Shown in pieces: positions 38,001 through 51,500 of a DNA stretch of 64,000 bases (position 1 is the first letter of the stretch; the number at the start of each line of letters is the position of its first letter). The position numbers and the translations under genes are program-made. The stretch comes from Cercis canadensis (taxonomy: Eukaryota > Streptophyta > Magnoliopsida > Fabales > Fabaceae): NCBI GenBank assembly GCA_003255065.1, contig QAOA01001251.1, positions 821,424-885,423 of the forward strand, read 5' to 3'. The notes below the pieces were generated by a model. The model made no database searches and had not been told where the DNA came from. It saw nothing but the letters and a program-made list of their open reading frames with translations.

Positions 38001-41000
38001 ATTTTATTATTGCAACTTCAAGAGAAACCCCTGAAGTGGGACCCTCTTGATTATAACAGAATTAACAACCAAAAAGAATCGTTTTATCAACTTAGGCTTC
38101 AGTGTAACTCCATTTCTGAGAAATTAAGTAAAAAGACCTCAAGTTTTTTGGTTTATCTGAACCAGGCTATCAGCACACATCAGATTTTTCCAATTCCTAG
38201 CACTTGCCTTCTCATTCAAATCTCCAAGTGGTGGGCCATGAATATTGCCTCCTGTATATGGAGCACCCATTGGGAACCTTTCAACTAATTGATGCACCAT
38301 GAGGTCATCTAAACCATGCTTTTCATAGCTCATAAATGCACCTAAAGCTCCCAAAAATCCTTCATGTCGCAAGAACATTGCTTGTGCTGCCCCTTTAGAC
38401 CTAAATGAAAAATAGATAAATCTCAAGACAATATAGTAATTTAGAAGAAAAAAATATTTCAAGGCAAAACAGTGAAAAGTGTGTTTCTGATTGAAATTGA
38501 CCAAGATGACAGCGTTAAAAAGCACAAGTTTCAGCCAAATAATTAGGTAATCTATGTACCAGAACTGAACTGCAAAAGAAATTGTGTCCATGGTATAGGC
38601 ATGACCCCTTATAAAAAATCCTCCAAAGAAGATACGCTTCAGCCCAAATCGCAATGCATTCAAGTAAGATATCTACACAGGAGATGAAGAGAAAACAGGA
38701 TTCGTTGGGTAATCTAGATGAACAGATAATGGAACAGAACAAGAAAATTACTGAAGGAAATACTGATAATGTTTAATGCCACAGAGGATCATATCAGAAC
38801 TTGCACCACAGAGCATCATCACTGATTACAGACATGTGTCTCGATGTTTTCTTGTCATTTGGATCACAAGAAAAAAAAAAAAAAAACTAATCTGGAAAAT
38901 CTTTCTAAAGAATAGAACAACAAAAATAATGTACTATCTTTACAATCTAAAAAAGGAAGGTTCTCAAAATCCTCAATTGGGCAGCTCACCTGGCCAATAT
39001 TGTATGAAATCATTCGTAGAAGAGAGAGGGAAATATCTTCAGGTCTATAATCTTCAAGCTCCTTTTTATCTGATATAGCCTTGCCAAAACTTGAAGCAAT
39101 GGTTGAAGCTGATAAGCCAATCTAGGATTATTTAATATGAAGGAAAATTAGTCATGCTGATTGATCCAAAAAATCAAAAGATTCATGTCAATCAACTTCA
39201 TTCGTAGTAACATTTTCTCTATGAGAAGAACATTTATATGACAATACGATGAACTGCAAAATTTACCTTATTGTAGTCCATACCACCATAAATGTCCCCC
39301 ACAAGCATGTCAATGGTTCTATTGTCTCCTTTCTGACTCAGCTCCAGCAACTCATCAAAACTGGAAGTCATTCATAAACACTTAAGGAATAATTCAACTA
39401 TAGCACTAGATAAAGTAAAAATAAGGAGTCATCAGAAAATGACCTCTTGCATTTCGTTAACAGTTTTCCCAAGCCCCAATAAGTACCACCACCAACATTT
39501 GTTCCACTAACCCTCTCAAATTTGCCATCCCCATCAACCTATGCAAACTCAAATTAAAAGCATCAATCACAACTCATTAATTTTTACCACACCTAAACCA
39601 GAGAGATCAATAGTAAATAAACTGAAAAAAGAAAACGAATGTACCTTGATCATACTAACACCAGATCCAATATTAACTAGAAGATAAGGAAACATGTCAT
39701 TGAGGTCAATTTGAACAAACTCCTTATGGCCCTCCATGTGCGTGAAAGCTTCATGACGAATTGCCTACTAATAAGAGGTAGAACTTTGATCAGCAATTAT
39801 TGATGCTAAAATAAAATACTATGGATAAATCAGAAAGAATGAATTATACTGAATAGTATAAGTCCTTCCCTAGAAAAGTGTAACTCTGGTCTTCTTTTAA
39901 CAAAGAAGGGTTAATGTAGATCTCAACCAGATCTTAGTTAATAGAAAGAAACATAACAGTGTGAAGAAGGAAAAGACAGAAAACAGGAATTATCAGCTGT
40001 CTATATGCAAATTATTTGACATACTAAATTCTAAGCATATCGCTTCAAGCAAATTGCCTACAAAAGAAGCATTAATAAGCATAGACAAACTCAACATAAA
40101 AAATGGCTTTCCACCACACTCCATAGGGAAAGCAATGGCATGCAAGTATTGACAACTGATTGGCTCTTCATCTTTCTGAAACTCGAGGGAAAAATTATAA
40201 TCTGACTAAAGAAGCAAAATCATACAAACACTTTTTCTTTCTTGATTTATTTATTTCTTTTCTTTTATTGGTATAGATAATGAATGACAATTTAAAAATT
40301 CCTTCATGCTAATGCAAATGATAACTATCACATAAGGAAAGGAGGACAAAGGATGACGAGTAGATTATACGTACATTACAACTCAAGATGTTTCATCTCA
40401 TCATGCAAGACATCCACATACTATTAAGCAGACTCTTGCATAAAATGGAAGAGAAACAGATAGTTTAAAATCAGGATCCACCTTAAGCAAGAAATTTGCT
40501 CCTGCCACAAGACAACTCATTTCGTCTTCTTTGTCAAGACTGACCCCAAGTCTTTCTTTGAAAAGGTCTGCAAACTTGTAGGCTCCTCCACCAGTAGCCT
40601 TCATCACAAAATCAATACATTAATGAAGTGTGTAAATTAACTGCATTAGCACAGAAAAGAAGCGGTTTTCACTCTTTCATAATAAACAACCTGAGTGCCA
40701 AAGAATTTGTGGTTGCTGAGCAAGTAATTATTTTGACAAAGTTTGCAAGGTAATTAAGTCAAAACAATTTATATCCATTTAACTGATATCAATAATTTAA
40801 AAGAAAAAGAAGGAAAAGAGAAAAATAAGACAAACAAAAGCTTAAGCCAAATAAATGGGTTGTGAACTCATCAAGGATCTTATGTGGGAGGAAGTGCAGT
40901 ATAATAAAATGAATTCAAGATATTCATGCAATACAAGACCAATAATCGCTTATATTCATAATTTTTCCAATGAGGTGTGTTATAAATGATGCCGAAGACA

Positions 41001-42639
41001 TCTAGAAACAAATACAAATAACCTCATTTTCATTTTAGACAAAAAGGAAAAATGTCTTAATTCTTTATCGTTTTTGCAAGAACTATAGCCAATAGAAATT
41101 TCCCTAATTTTCTTTTGGACAAAAAGGCAAAATGTCTCAACCCTTTATCATTTTTGCAAGACTTCCAAATGTGATAATCAGCAGAAAGATTTCAGCCCAC
41201 ATGCATGTAAGTGTGAATAAATAAAAAACTAATAAGTAGGAGATGCAATATAATCCTTACAGCAACAGAATACAGAGTCCAGCTCCTGAAGAAAAGTTAA
41301 AAGCGGTCCTAGATACAAGTTACCTTAATTATGGCATTCTGGTTGGTTACACCATCAGAGTAACGTGATTCCAACCCTATAGCAAGAAAAAGTTATAATT
41401 ATTAAATTGTGGTAATGTTAAAATCTGCATACATCTTTAAAATGGTCAAATGAACACATAAGAAGCAACAAGATTACTAAATGCTAGTCAATGCAGTACT
41501 ATTTAAGCAATCCAAAGTGGTAGACAAAATAATGATCTAAGTCGCATGTTTGTAATACCACCACGAAGAAGCTGCTTTGAATAAATGAAGTCTAGACACT
41601 CATTAATCTTGCTCGTCTCGAACTTCACAAAATGAAGCCTTCCACCCAAAATAGGATAGCTTCTCCTGTTACCATTAGAAATTCCCAGCCGCTCCTTCAT
41701 ACTCTTCTTCCTTTTATCATTGGAAGATTGGTCTTCACGTCTTGAAAAGTATATCAACTTTATCAGAGACCCTGCATATATACTGAATAATCTTAAGTTT
41801 CAGACATATTTAAGCTGCTCCCAACCTAATTGTTTAACAAAGTTAATATGTAATTGAAAACAAACTGAAAAAGAACCATAGAAAAGAAGTTATAAACGGC
41901 TGAAACTGAAATGGTAACACCAAAAAGGTTCATGTAAGAAAATAAAATCAAATTACTCGATACTCTTTTGCTTTCCTTAGTAAGAAAAAACAAAAAATGA
42001 GGAAAAGGAGAAAGAACTAGTAAAAAATAGTATCCAATGTTTTCTAAATTGCAACCGGCTTAAAAGAATGATATCAAAGAATGAATAAACTTTTTGGCGT
42101 TTGAACAAAAGATTGCAGTTTTTTAATACAATTTCAGACATTAATTTTGTGATAGAGTGCCAGCGGCAAACCATAAATAAATAGAACCCCCAACAAGCAG
42201 CAAAAGAATGAGAAGACCAACAACAAAACAGTTGTTAGTCTTTGACATAGAAATTCATCCACCCAAAGAAAAGAAGACATGGAAATTCCATCAGTGGGAA
42301 GAGCAAATAACTTCAAAACCAAAAAAAAAAAAAAAAGACCTCATCACATATACCTCCAATGTCAAGAGCTAGATGAGATATATCATCAGATTGATTGGGT
42401 AACAAAATTGTGGGATATTTTTCCTCAGCATTTGTTTGAATTTCAGCTTTGCTGACATCGAGCTGGGGCCGTGAACCGGACCGGTGAATTGAATTGCCTG
42501 CTGTAGGAGCCATTTCTCTCTCACCTTGACTACCCTCCTCCTTAACCAGGGTCTTCTGAATGCCCTTGTTCTTCTCGTCAGCCTCCTTGTCCTTTATACC
42601 GATAATCCCGAGAATTTTATCATCTACAACACCAGCCAT
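32011..42639 (-). CDS. PANK2: Pantothenate kinase 2 fused to DUF89 phosphatase domain (complete, 22 exons)
   Basis: The N-terminal half phosphorylates pantothenate, the first step of CoA synthesis. The C-terminal DUF89 domain belongs to metal-dependent damage-control phosphatases thought to remove abnormal phosphopantetheine forms. Exons 5'->3' (minus): 42354-42639, 41559-41771, 41324-41376, 40482-40598, 39645-39764, 39444-39538, 39267-39360, 38990-39121, 38560-38672, 38208-38400, 37041-37249, 36445-36489, 36273-36321, 35944-36026, 35160-35276, 34909-34972, 34441-34587, 34182-34340, 33829-33912, 32979-33173, 32832-32903, 32011-32100. They sum to 2730 nt, 909 residues, close to Arabidopsis PANK2. 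Kinase motifs include LALDIGGSLIK (ATP loop), ATGGGAYKFAD, LLVNIGSGVSMIK and SGTNVGGGTYWGLG. DUF89 signatures include ANIFDWGSRACV, LLFVDNSGADIVLGMLP (metal-binding Asp-Asn) and VVENGCGSPCIDLRQ. The intron after 38208-38400 uses a GC donor. The first ~90 residues are low-complexity and poorly conserved, as is usual. Confidence 0.95.
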
Positions 42640-43320
42640 TTAATCAAGATCTACACCAGCCACCTCCCTACTACCCCACCAATCTACCTTCGTCAGAGGC
42701 CTATTTGGTCACTGGTCCTATCCTTTCCTGAAAAAATCATCCCAAAAACAAAAATTATCAATCAAAACATTAACGATAGAACAAACACAAAAACAAAAAC
42801 GTGGGAGCCTTCTACGTACCTAAAACCAACTAACGGCACCTGTCAAGCCGTTTATGTTAATAATAATTACTCAACTTTCAACAACCCAACAAAACCCAAC
42901 TCACAAAAATATCATTGACCTTAGGATCAGATACGGAAGCCAGAGATATTTAAAGATTGAAACGAGCCGTTGAAACGGGTTTTCAATGAATGATCACTGT
43001 ACCAAATTTAAAGGATAAAAAGGGGATAATTGCTTTCAGATTATATCAACCCCAGAACGACAACTCCTCAAATACGAGCGAGCTTTGACCCGCAAGAAAG
43101 ACGAAGAAAATAATTAAAAATGTAATAAGAAAATGAACTGAAATATCAGTGGACTGGAAAAGTGAAAAGGACTTACGAAATGAAGACGAAAGTAAAACCA
43201 AACATTATCAATTAATCATGTATATACCTTCGAAACGATGAAGCTGTAAATGTTTCGATTACAATAAAGGATGCAATGAAAAAATATAGCAGAAACGCAA
43301 TCCCGGATTGGCTGCTGTGG
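42640..43320. other. PANK2 5' leader and promoter region
   Basis: This sequence is upstream of the PANK2 start on the minus strand. It must hold the 5' UTR, possibly with a leader intron, and the proximal promoter. A 130-codon plus-strand frame at 42526-42918 overlaps PANK2 exon 1 and has no motif; I treat it as a shadow. Confidence 0.45.
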
Positions 43321-43898
43321 GAAATTGTTCTTACGGATGGCATGGTGCACACACTTACTGACGTAACTCACCGATAGCTATCAGCTTGGTCCATATACGC
43401 ACAAATAGAGCGCGTGACTAGTCGCAATTTTGTGTGATGCCGCCACTGTAGAATTAACCAAACAAAAATAAATTAATTAATTACAGAGACAAAAAAACAT
43501 TTTAAAAACTTGTCTTATTCACAAGTGCGTTATCCGTGTACTAAGAAATTTAATGTGCTTCATAATTCAATTCAGAAAATGTTTTGTAATATGTCATGAG
43601 TNGAAATTGTTCTTACGGATGGCATGGTGCACACACTAACTGACGTAACTCACCGATAGCTATCAGCTTGGTCCATCATACGCACAAATAGAGCGCGCGT
43701 GACTAGTCGCAATTTTGTGTGATGCCGCCACTGTAGAATTAACCAAACAAAAATAAATAAATAAATTAATTAATTAATTACAGAGACAAAAAAACATTTT
43801 AAAAACTTGTCTTATTCACAAGTGCGTTATCCGTGTACTAAGAAATTTAGTGTGCTTCATAATTCAATTCAGAAAATGTTTTGTAATATGTCATGAGT
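43321..43898. repeat. Direct repeat around an N with small indels (probable haplotype duplication)
   Basis: Positions 43321-43601 and 43603-43898 are the same sequence (GAAATTGTTCTTACGGATGG... to ...GTCATGAGT), with the N at 43602 between them. They differ by small indels: CATATACGC versus CATCATACGC, GCGCG versus GCGCGCG, extra AAAT/TTAA units, and single substitutions. That level of difference is what two alleles would show, so both haplotypes of a heterozygous site were probably placed in tandem. Confidence 0.8.
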
Positions 43899-44881
43899 TT
43901 TTGTATTGTAACTTGCTCTTACAAGTTAAAATAAACCATGTAAAAATCAATGAGATTTTCAATTTTGAAGTTAATATGTCTTTTTTTAAATTTTATCTTG
44001 TATGCTGAACAAATGGTCCGTAAAATACACCAGAAAATTTATAAATGTAAACCTTCAAAATTTTATGAGTCATTTTTTCTTTTTTTATCAGAGTTTGTCC
44101 ACACTCGAACAGATCTTGTAAAAATAAAAGAAATTTTTAACTTCAAAGGTAATACATATCTTTTTACAATTCAACTTTTTAGTTAGTCAAATTGTATGTA
44201 AAAATACACAATAATCTTGTAAATCTATAATTTTAAGTTTACGAATCCAATACTTGTTCTAATTGTAATTAGTTAACACTTCAATAAACAATGTAAAAAT
44301 TAATGAGTTCTTAACTGTAAAGTTAATATATCTTTTCTTACATTTCAAGTTATCTGCTACACAAGTAAAATATACCAACAAATATGTAAATATACACTTT
44401 CAAAATTTTACGAGTCCTTTACTTTTTTAAATTATGGTTTGTCAACACTTAAAAAAATAAAGTAAAAAATGAAAGAGATTCTCAAATCTCAAGTGAATAC
44501 AATTTTTTTTAACCTTTAGCCGGTTTGCTAGTCAAACAACCTAAACACTAAACAAAAACTTTTGAATCTTAAACTTAAATCTTAACCCTTAAAACAAAAA
44601 ACTTAAATCTTAAACTTTAACCTTAAAACTCTCAAACAAACATACTTAAATATTAAAATATTTTAAAATTTAAATAATATACTTTGTAAGTCTTATATAT
44701 ATATATATATATATATAATAAATGTCCAAATTATTATTTTACTTGTGCTATAAAATAATGATTTAAATATACTATAAATTCTTGTAATTTGGATGAATTT
44801 TGAATTAAGTTTTTAGTTTTTTTTTTTTATTCTTTTGGGGTTCTTATANTTATTTATTATTATTATTATTTTAAAAAAAAA
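43899..44881. other. AT-rich intergenic sequence
   Basis: Very AT-rich sequence with many AAATTT-type runs. It contains a TA repeat near 44695-44717, an N at 44849 and a TTA/ATT triplet run just before an A-run. A loose internal repetition of a ~170-bp unit containing CAACTTTTTAGTTAG-like and AAATTTTA(C/T)GAGTC-like strings is visible between 43960 and 44480. No gene is recognisable. Confidence 0.45.
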
Positions 44882-45429
44882 GGCTTAATTGTAATTTTGG
44901 TCTCCTATTTTAACCACTTGAACGTTTTGGTCCTCCTTCTTTAAAAATGAACTATTAAGTCCCTCTATATTCATAAAATGTACAAGTTTAGTCCATTTAT
45001 CTTTAAGTCAAAATTCTTAGGTTTATTTCAAGGTGTAAAGTTCTCTGATTTATAATCTCACCGTTCAGATTGAAGAGCTACGTATTGTGAATATTTCCAT
45101 TAAATTTTAGCTCGATCTAACGGTGAATAAGTCTAAATTTTTTGTTAGATAAAAACTTATGATTTTAGTATTTTGGGCTGAGCTTCACCGTTAGATCGAG
45201 CTCAAATTTAGTGAGAATGTTCATAAGATGTAGCCCTTCAATCTGAACGGTGAGATTATAAATCAGAGAACTTTACATCTTGAAATAAACTTAAGAATTT
45301 TGACTTAAAGATAAATGAACTAAACTTGTACATTTTATGAATATAAAGGGACTAAATAGTTTATTTTTAAAGAAAAGGGACTAAAACGTTCAAGTAGTTA
45401 AAATATGGGACTAAAATTGTAATTAAGCC
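44882..45429. mobile_element. Foldback MITE with ~240-bp inverted arms
   Basis: The left arm (44882 to about 45125) begins GGCTTAATTGTAATTTTGG. The right arm (about 45185-45429) is its inverted copy ending TTGTAATTAAGCC. The arms keep long matching blocks such as ATAATCTCACCGTTCAGATT and TCATAAAATGTACAAGTTTA, with scattered mismatches, around a spacer of about 60 bp. Both ends abut A-runs (9 A at 44873-44881, 12 A at 45430-45441), which fits a 9-bp target duplication of Mutator-like elements but is ambiguous in homopolymer. No transposase is encoded. It ends about 130 bp upstream of the TORMOZ start codon. Confidence 0.85.
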
Positions 45430-45561
45430 AAAAAAAAAAAACGATGGAAAGCAAAGAAAACCGAAAACCCTGTGCCTTAAACCCTAGCTTCCTCGAGAGC
45501 AAAACCCATGACTAAACTCGCCGTGCTTGCTTCTCAGAGTTGGTAATACGAGACAACAATC

Positions 45562-48500
45562 ATGGCATCCCTAACATTGAAAAGAAACTACCGCTGCGTG
45601 CCCTCTCTGCAGCAGTTCTACAGTGGTGGGCCTTTTGTCGTCTCTTCAGATGGCTCATTCATGGCCTGCGCATGTGGTGACTCTATTAAGATTGTCGATT
45701 CGGCGAATGCATCGATAAGGTCGACCATCGAGGGCGATTCTGAGGTTGTCACGGCGCTGGCTCTCAGCCCAAACGATAACATACTTTTCTCTTCAAGTCA
45801 CAGCCGACAAATTAGAGTTTGGGATTTATCTACGCTAAAATGTGTGCGTTCTTGGAAGGTAATTCCGAGTGTATTTGAATTGGATTGTACTTGTTTGCTG
45901 AAAATGAAGTAAAGTGATATTAGGTGTTGCCTGAAAAAATAGGACAGAGATGCTTCTCAGGTTGAAAGGAACTTTTGTACAGAACCAATTCAACGTTTGG
46001 TTGCTGAAAAAATGAATGGAAAGCTCAACAAGTGAACGCCTAACTAATTTGAATAGGACATAATACTAGTTTACTTGCTCTACTTTTCTTTAGATGCATT
46101 TTTTGTTTTTCCTCTTGTTTGTATTTCAGGTTTCATTTATATGTAACTGATTTATGTCATTGGCATTGGGTAGGGTCATGATGGTCCAGTTATGTCTATG
46201 GCGTGCCACCCATCTGGGGGTCTCCTTGCTACAGGAGGAGCTGATAGGAAGGTCCTTGTTTGGGATGTTGATGGCGGCTATTGCACTCATTACTTCACAG
46301 GTCACAGAGGAGTTATTTCTAGTATTCTTTTCCATCCTGATCCACAGAAACAAGTTGTAAGGCCAAAGCTTTAAGTCTTTCTTTTTAGTTATGCACTCAT
46401 TACCTTGCTAGTTTTGTGATATCTGTTAAATGCAATTGTTGTTTTTCCCTATTCCCTTCTTAAATCATTCTCAGGTGCTTATTCCTTTCGCCTTTCTTTT
46501 CATCTTTAACTGATCACAATGAGAATGGTTTCAACAGCTTTTTTCTGGAAGTGATGATGGCGGTGAGCATGCAAGTGTACGGGTCTGGGATGTTTCCAAG
46601 TCGAAAAGCAAGAAATGCATTGCAACACTAGATAATCATCACTCAACAGTGACTGCTATGGCAGTTTCTGAAGATGGATGGACATTGCTTAGTGCTGGAA
46701 GAGATAAGGCAGGCTCTATATTCTCCTTCATTTTCTATTTTTTTTATTTTTTGCTTTAGCGTGTGCCTTTATCTTCTTTCTTTATTTCATATGGTGTTTG
46801 CATTGCTTGTGCTTGGTTAGAAGTGTACCTTGATCCTAGAGACCGCAGAGTTTTGCCAGATATTGGCTAGTTTCATGATAGCCCTGCTGATGTTTGACTA
46901 AATGCGGTGTAGGAAAATCAATATGTCTCCATTAAATTTTATGAAGTGCTCTACAGATTTATCATTGTTCTTTTTGTTGGGCTTTGATTTCTCAGGATAG
47001 ACAATTTAATTAGCCTGTCAAATAGAATAAACTTGGTGAGGTTTAATCTAGGTGTTGATTGGAGAATTATTCAAACCCAGTTTATTCTAGATTTTATATG
47101 TTTACTCTATTTCTTTTCATGCTTTTTTTTTTTTTTTGGATATGATTGGTCATATATACTTCCTTGGTCCTTTCATTTCCTGATGGTCAGTACTTTACCT
47201 TTATCAAGACTTACCATATTACTGTTGGTCTTGACAACATAGGGACCTTACTGGAGTTTATTTGTTTCTGCTGTACATGAATATGTTTTGTATCAACTCC
47301 TTCATATCTTCTGAGTTTTTGTTGTGTTACTTCTTACTATTAATCAATATATGTTTCAGCTGCTTNTATTGTACGCCAAATTAATATGTGGAATGGTGAC
47401 AGGTTGTAACATTGTGGGACCTTCATGATTATAGCAACAAAAAGACTGTTGTCACAAATGAGGCAGTTGAAGCTGTATGTGTAATTGGTTCTGGGAGCCC
47501 TTTTGCTTCATCTCTGGATTCATACAAACAGTATAGTGCAAAGAAACGAGGTGGCTCACAAGCAGTCTATTTTGTTACAGTTGGGGAACGTGGCATTGTA
47601 CGCATATGGAATTCTGAAGGGTAATATATGAGGATTTCTACAGTACTTTAAGTATTTCTAGTTCAATAAAGTTATACTGGAGTTGGACTTAGTTGGTGAA
47701 ATACCGTCAACTCTCATAACTGCATTAGTCATGTTGGAAAGCGTGCAATTTTTCATTAGTTTATTTATATTGACAGTGCAGTTTGCCTGTTTGAGCAAAA
47801 GGCCTCAGATGTTACAGTCAGTTCAGATGAGGATGGCTCACAAAGGGGTTTCAGAGCTGCTGTTATGCTTCCCTCAAATCAAGGATTGCTTTGTGTTACT
47901 GTAGATCAGCAGTTTCTTTTTTACTCTCTGGATTACACTGAAGAGACATTGCAATTAATCCTTACCAAAAGACTCATAGGATATAATGAAGAGATTGTGG
48001 ATATGAAATTTCTGGGGGATGATGAAAAATTGCTTGCTCTCGCTACAAATCTTGAACAGGTAGCTATGCATTTTAAGATTGAGAATAGTAGCATATGTAG
48101 AAATTTTTAATAAATATTTGAGCTTTGGATGAGATCCTCATTTTATAGGAAGTTTTCTTTTGCAATTAATCCTCAATTTTCAAAATGAGATAATTTTGAA
48201 GCCTTCTATGATTTACAAAGAGAATGAGGTGCAGGTGTATATCGGAGATAATTTTGAAATGTCTTCATGGTCTTATTTACACAATGGTGATATATGAAGA
48301 CCTCATTCACACTTCAACATGACTTGATATTTGTTTGAACCCAATATATTTACTATTTAGAATGAAAAAGGAACAGCTCTGCTAGGTGTTTTAAATGTCC
48401 GGGGTTAATTTTGATGTGGTCATTAGAAGTCAGATATCATTGCAGTGATTAGGGTTCATCAAAAGTGTGTACTTATTATTAGCAAAGGAGGAGGATAAAG

Positions 48501-51500
48501 GAGAAGGAAAAATTGGCATCCATCTTAAGGGGATTAGAATGATTGATAAATTTAAAGAGTTAAGGATTTGGCTCACCCTTCGATATAAATATCTTTTTAG
48601 TGCTTTGGTCTATTAAGAATGATGCTTAATGTTGTGTTATCTAATCTAACCCAACTTTAACCTCTCAGGTACGGGTGTATGACCTTGCATCCATGTCATG
48701 TTCCTATGTCTTAACTGGTCATACTGAAATTGTTCTATGCCTCGACACATGTGTATCAAGTTCTAGGAGAACGCTGATTGTAACTGGAAGTAAAGACAAC
48801 AGTGTAAGTTCAATTTCCTCTCTGCTCCCTACATTGTTGTGTAGAATTTGAATTTCCTTCTATGGGTGCTAGTGCTTGAGTATGGGTACTTCAGGTTAAA
48901 TATTGACAACTGGTGCTCTTTTAAGCTAGTAATATGTTTGTAATGTACTGTATTTACGTGTTTTGCGTTTGTCTTATGGATAGTAAACTTATGCATGCCC
49001 ACTTCCCATGTAGGTTAGGTTGTGGGAATCTGAAAGCAGAAGCTGTCTTGGAGTTGGCATAGGTCATGGTGGAGCTGTTGGAGCCATTGCCTTTTCGAAA
49101 AAAAAAGGGGACTTTTTTGTTAGTGGTAGCAGGTGAGAATTTGTGCATATATTTATTCAATTATATTGAGCTGGATGGGACATTACTGTTCTTACTGGTA
49201 TGTGATCTGAATGTTGTAATTTGTACTTGGAGTTTAATATATGTAGAATCATTAGGTTTCTATACCAGTAAGGCCTCAAATGATATTAGGTTGTATCTGT
49301 TACCAATTTGTTTTGATGTTCTCAGTGATCGTACTCTTAAGGTGTGGAGTTTGGTGGGTCTCTCAGATGATGTGACACTGCCTATTAATTTAAAAGCAAA
49401 AGCTGTTGTTGGAGCTCATGATAAAGATATCAATTCTGTAGCTGTTGCACCAAATGATAGCTTAGTATGTAGTGGTTCCCAGGTTGGTATTTTTTGAAGT
49501 CTCAGCTTTATTCTTGCCTTTTAATTTACACTAAGTAATCTAATTAATTGCGCAAAAAGGGACTGCCTCCTGTTGTCTATTGCTTTTCAATTGTGGTTTT
49601 TGCTGAATAATGAAAGAAAAAGGAAAAGAGCTTCTAAAGGTTTATGCATTCTTTGCTGCCTTTGCTTTGTTTTAAGCAAAAGAAAAAGGAAATTATGAAG
49701 TTGCCTATTCAGTTGACCATAAAATTTCTGACTTTTTCACTCATCAGGATCGTACAGCGTGTGTATGGAGACTTCCAGATCTGGTATCAGTTGTTGTACT
49801 CAAAGGGCATAAAAGGGGAATTTGGTCTGTCGAATTTTCTCCAGTTGATCAATGTGTCCTAACAGCTTCTGGTGATAAGACAATAAGGATATGGGCTATA
49901 TCTGATGGCTCATGTTTGAAGACATTTGAAGGGCACACTTCAAGTGTGTTAAGAGCATCCTTTCTTACTCGTGGAACACAATTTGTTTCTTGTGGTATGA
50001 AGCACTTAGTAGTTGATTTGGCTCTTTTTATCATTTTGATGGCCTTTGTGATCAACTTAAATCTATTTTTCAGGTGCCGATGGTTTAGTGAAGCTGTGGA
50101 CAGTTAAAAGCAATGAATGCCTTGCCACTTATGATAATCACGAAGACAAGGTGTTGTTGGACCCATTCTTTTGTATTCTTTTTCTTCTTTTGATGTTTTG
50201 TCATATAAATATGAATAATTGTCACAGTTTCTAGATCTTTATACCCTGGAAAATGAGTGTTTCATGTTTTGGACATTTAATATCTTTGAACGAGTGTTTT
50301 GAAATTGCTTATTCCATGGTATAAAGCTGGAGCTGTGGTCTATTTAGTTCTCAGCTTCTACAAAATGGTTGCAAGCCCAAATTTATAAGTACTCCCAAAT
50401 CTTATGCAATGTAGGAACTTTTGAATTGTTGCTTTCCATGATTACCCATAATTTCAGAAACTCAGAGGGGAAAGGTTAATCCAACACTTTTGTTTTTTGT
50501 CTCAAGGGTGTATAGAGTAAATTGTGGTAGTGTTGCGTCTCTATTCTCTATGGACTTTTTTGTGCCAAGACGCTTTGTTTATTATCCAAATGCAGTCCCA
50601 AGTCCTTAATCTTTTTGTATGACCTATTTCTTCTTTCTCCCTTTCCCACAAGAAAATTTCACAAAAAACATGAAATAATTCAAATTTGGTTGTCCTTTTC
50701 TTTTGCTGACATAATTTAGCCTGCAGGTCTGGGCCTTGGCTGTTGGCAGGAAGACAGAAATGCTTGCAACTGGTGGTGGTGATGCTGTTGTCAATCTATG
50801 GTTTGATTCTACTGCATCTGACAAAGAGGAAGCTTTCCGTAAAGAGGTGAGTCATTGCTTTCTATATTTTGATGCCTACAGAAGTAAAATCAAGGGGGAA
50901 GTTTCAGCATTGCTTACGGATTGTTATTGTTGAAATTCTATGTATATGATGCAAAGTTTATTCTATATTTGTTTCAGTGAATTTAAGATAAATAGTCAAA
51001 ATCAGTTAAAATCTACAAACTTGACTGTATGAAACATTTATTAGGCAAAACAGTTGTTTCATGGTTCAAGCATCTTGCTCAATTTTTTTCGTCACTAGTC
51101 TCAACCTTCTTGTTAGAACTGGGGAAGACCTCAATGCCATCTGAAAATTAAAGATCCTGTGAGTTAACACTTGGAATGCTCATTAATTGTTTGCGCATTA
51201 CATGTTTTGCAAGACCCAAATCATAGTGTATTCTTACTTTTAAGTAATAAAGTTGGTGTGGCTTTGGATCATAGACCTTCAGGTCTCACCAACCATCCAA
51301 TGAGACTGCAGTTTTGTATACTCTGGATTTTCTTGAACTAGCTATGCAAGATGGTCAAGCCTTACCGATTGTTGGCTTTGTTTTCACTGCATCTATTATA
51401 TACAGTTTTGCTAGTGCAATAACCTTATTATGATTTCTGGCTTATTAATGTTATTATGATTTCTGATGTTGATGCAGGAGGAGGGGGTTTTGAAAGGTCA

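Noticed and set aside
38139..38663. 174-codon minus-strand frame as a separate gene
   Set aside because: It joins two PANK2 exons through an intron that happens to be open. Homology and splice sites support the spliced model.
42526..42918. 130-codon plus-strand open frame over the PANK2 start
   Set aside because: It is the antisense shadow of PANK2 exon 1 plus leader; the sequence is low-complexity (Asn/Thr/Lys-rich).
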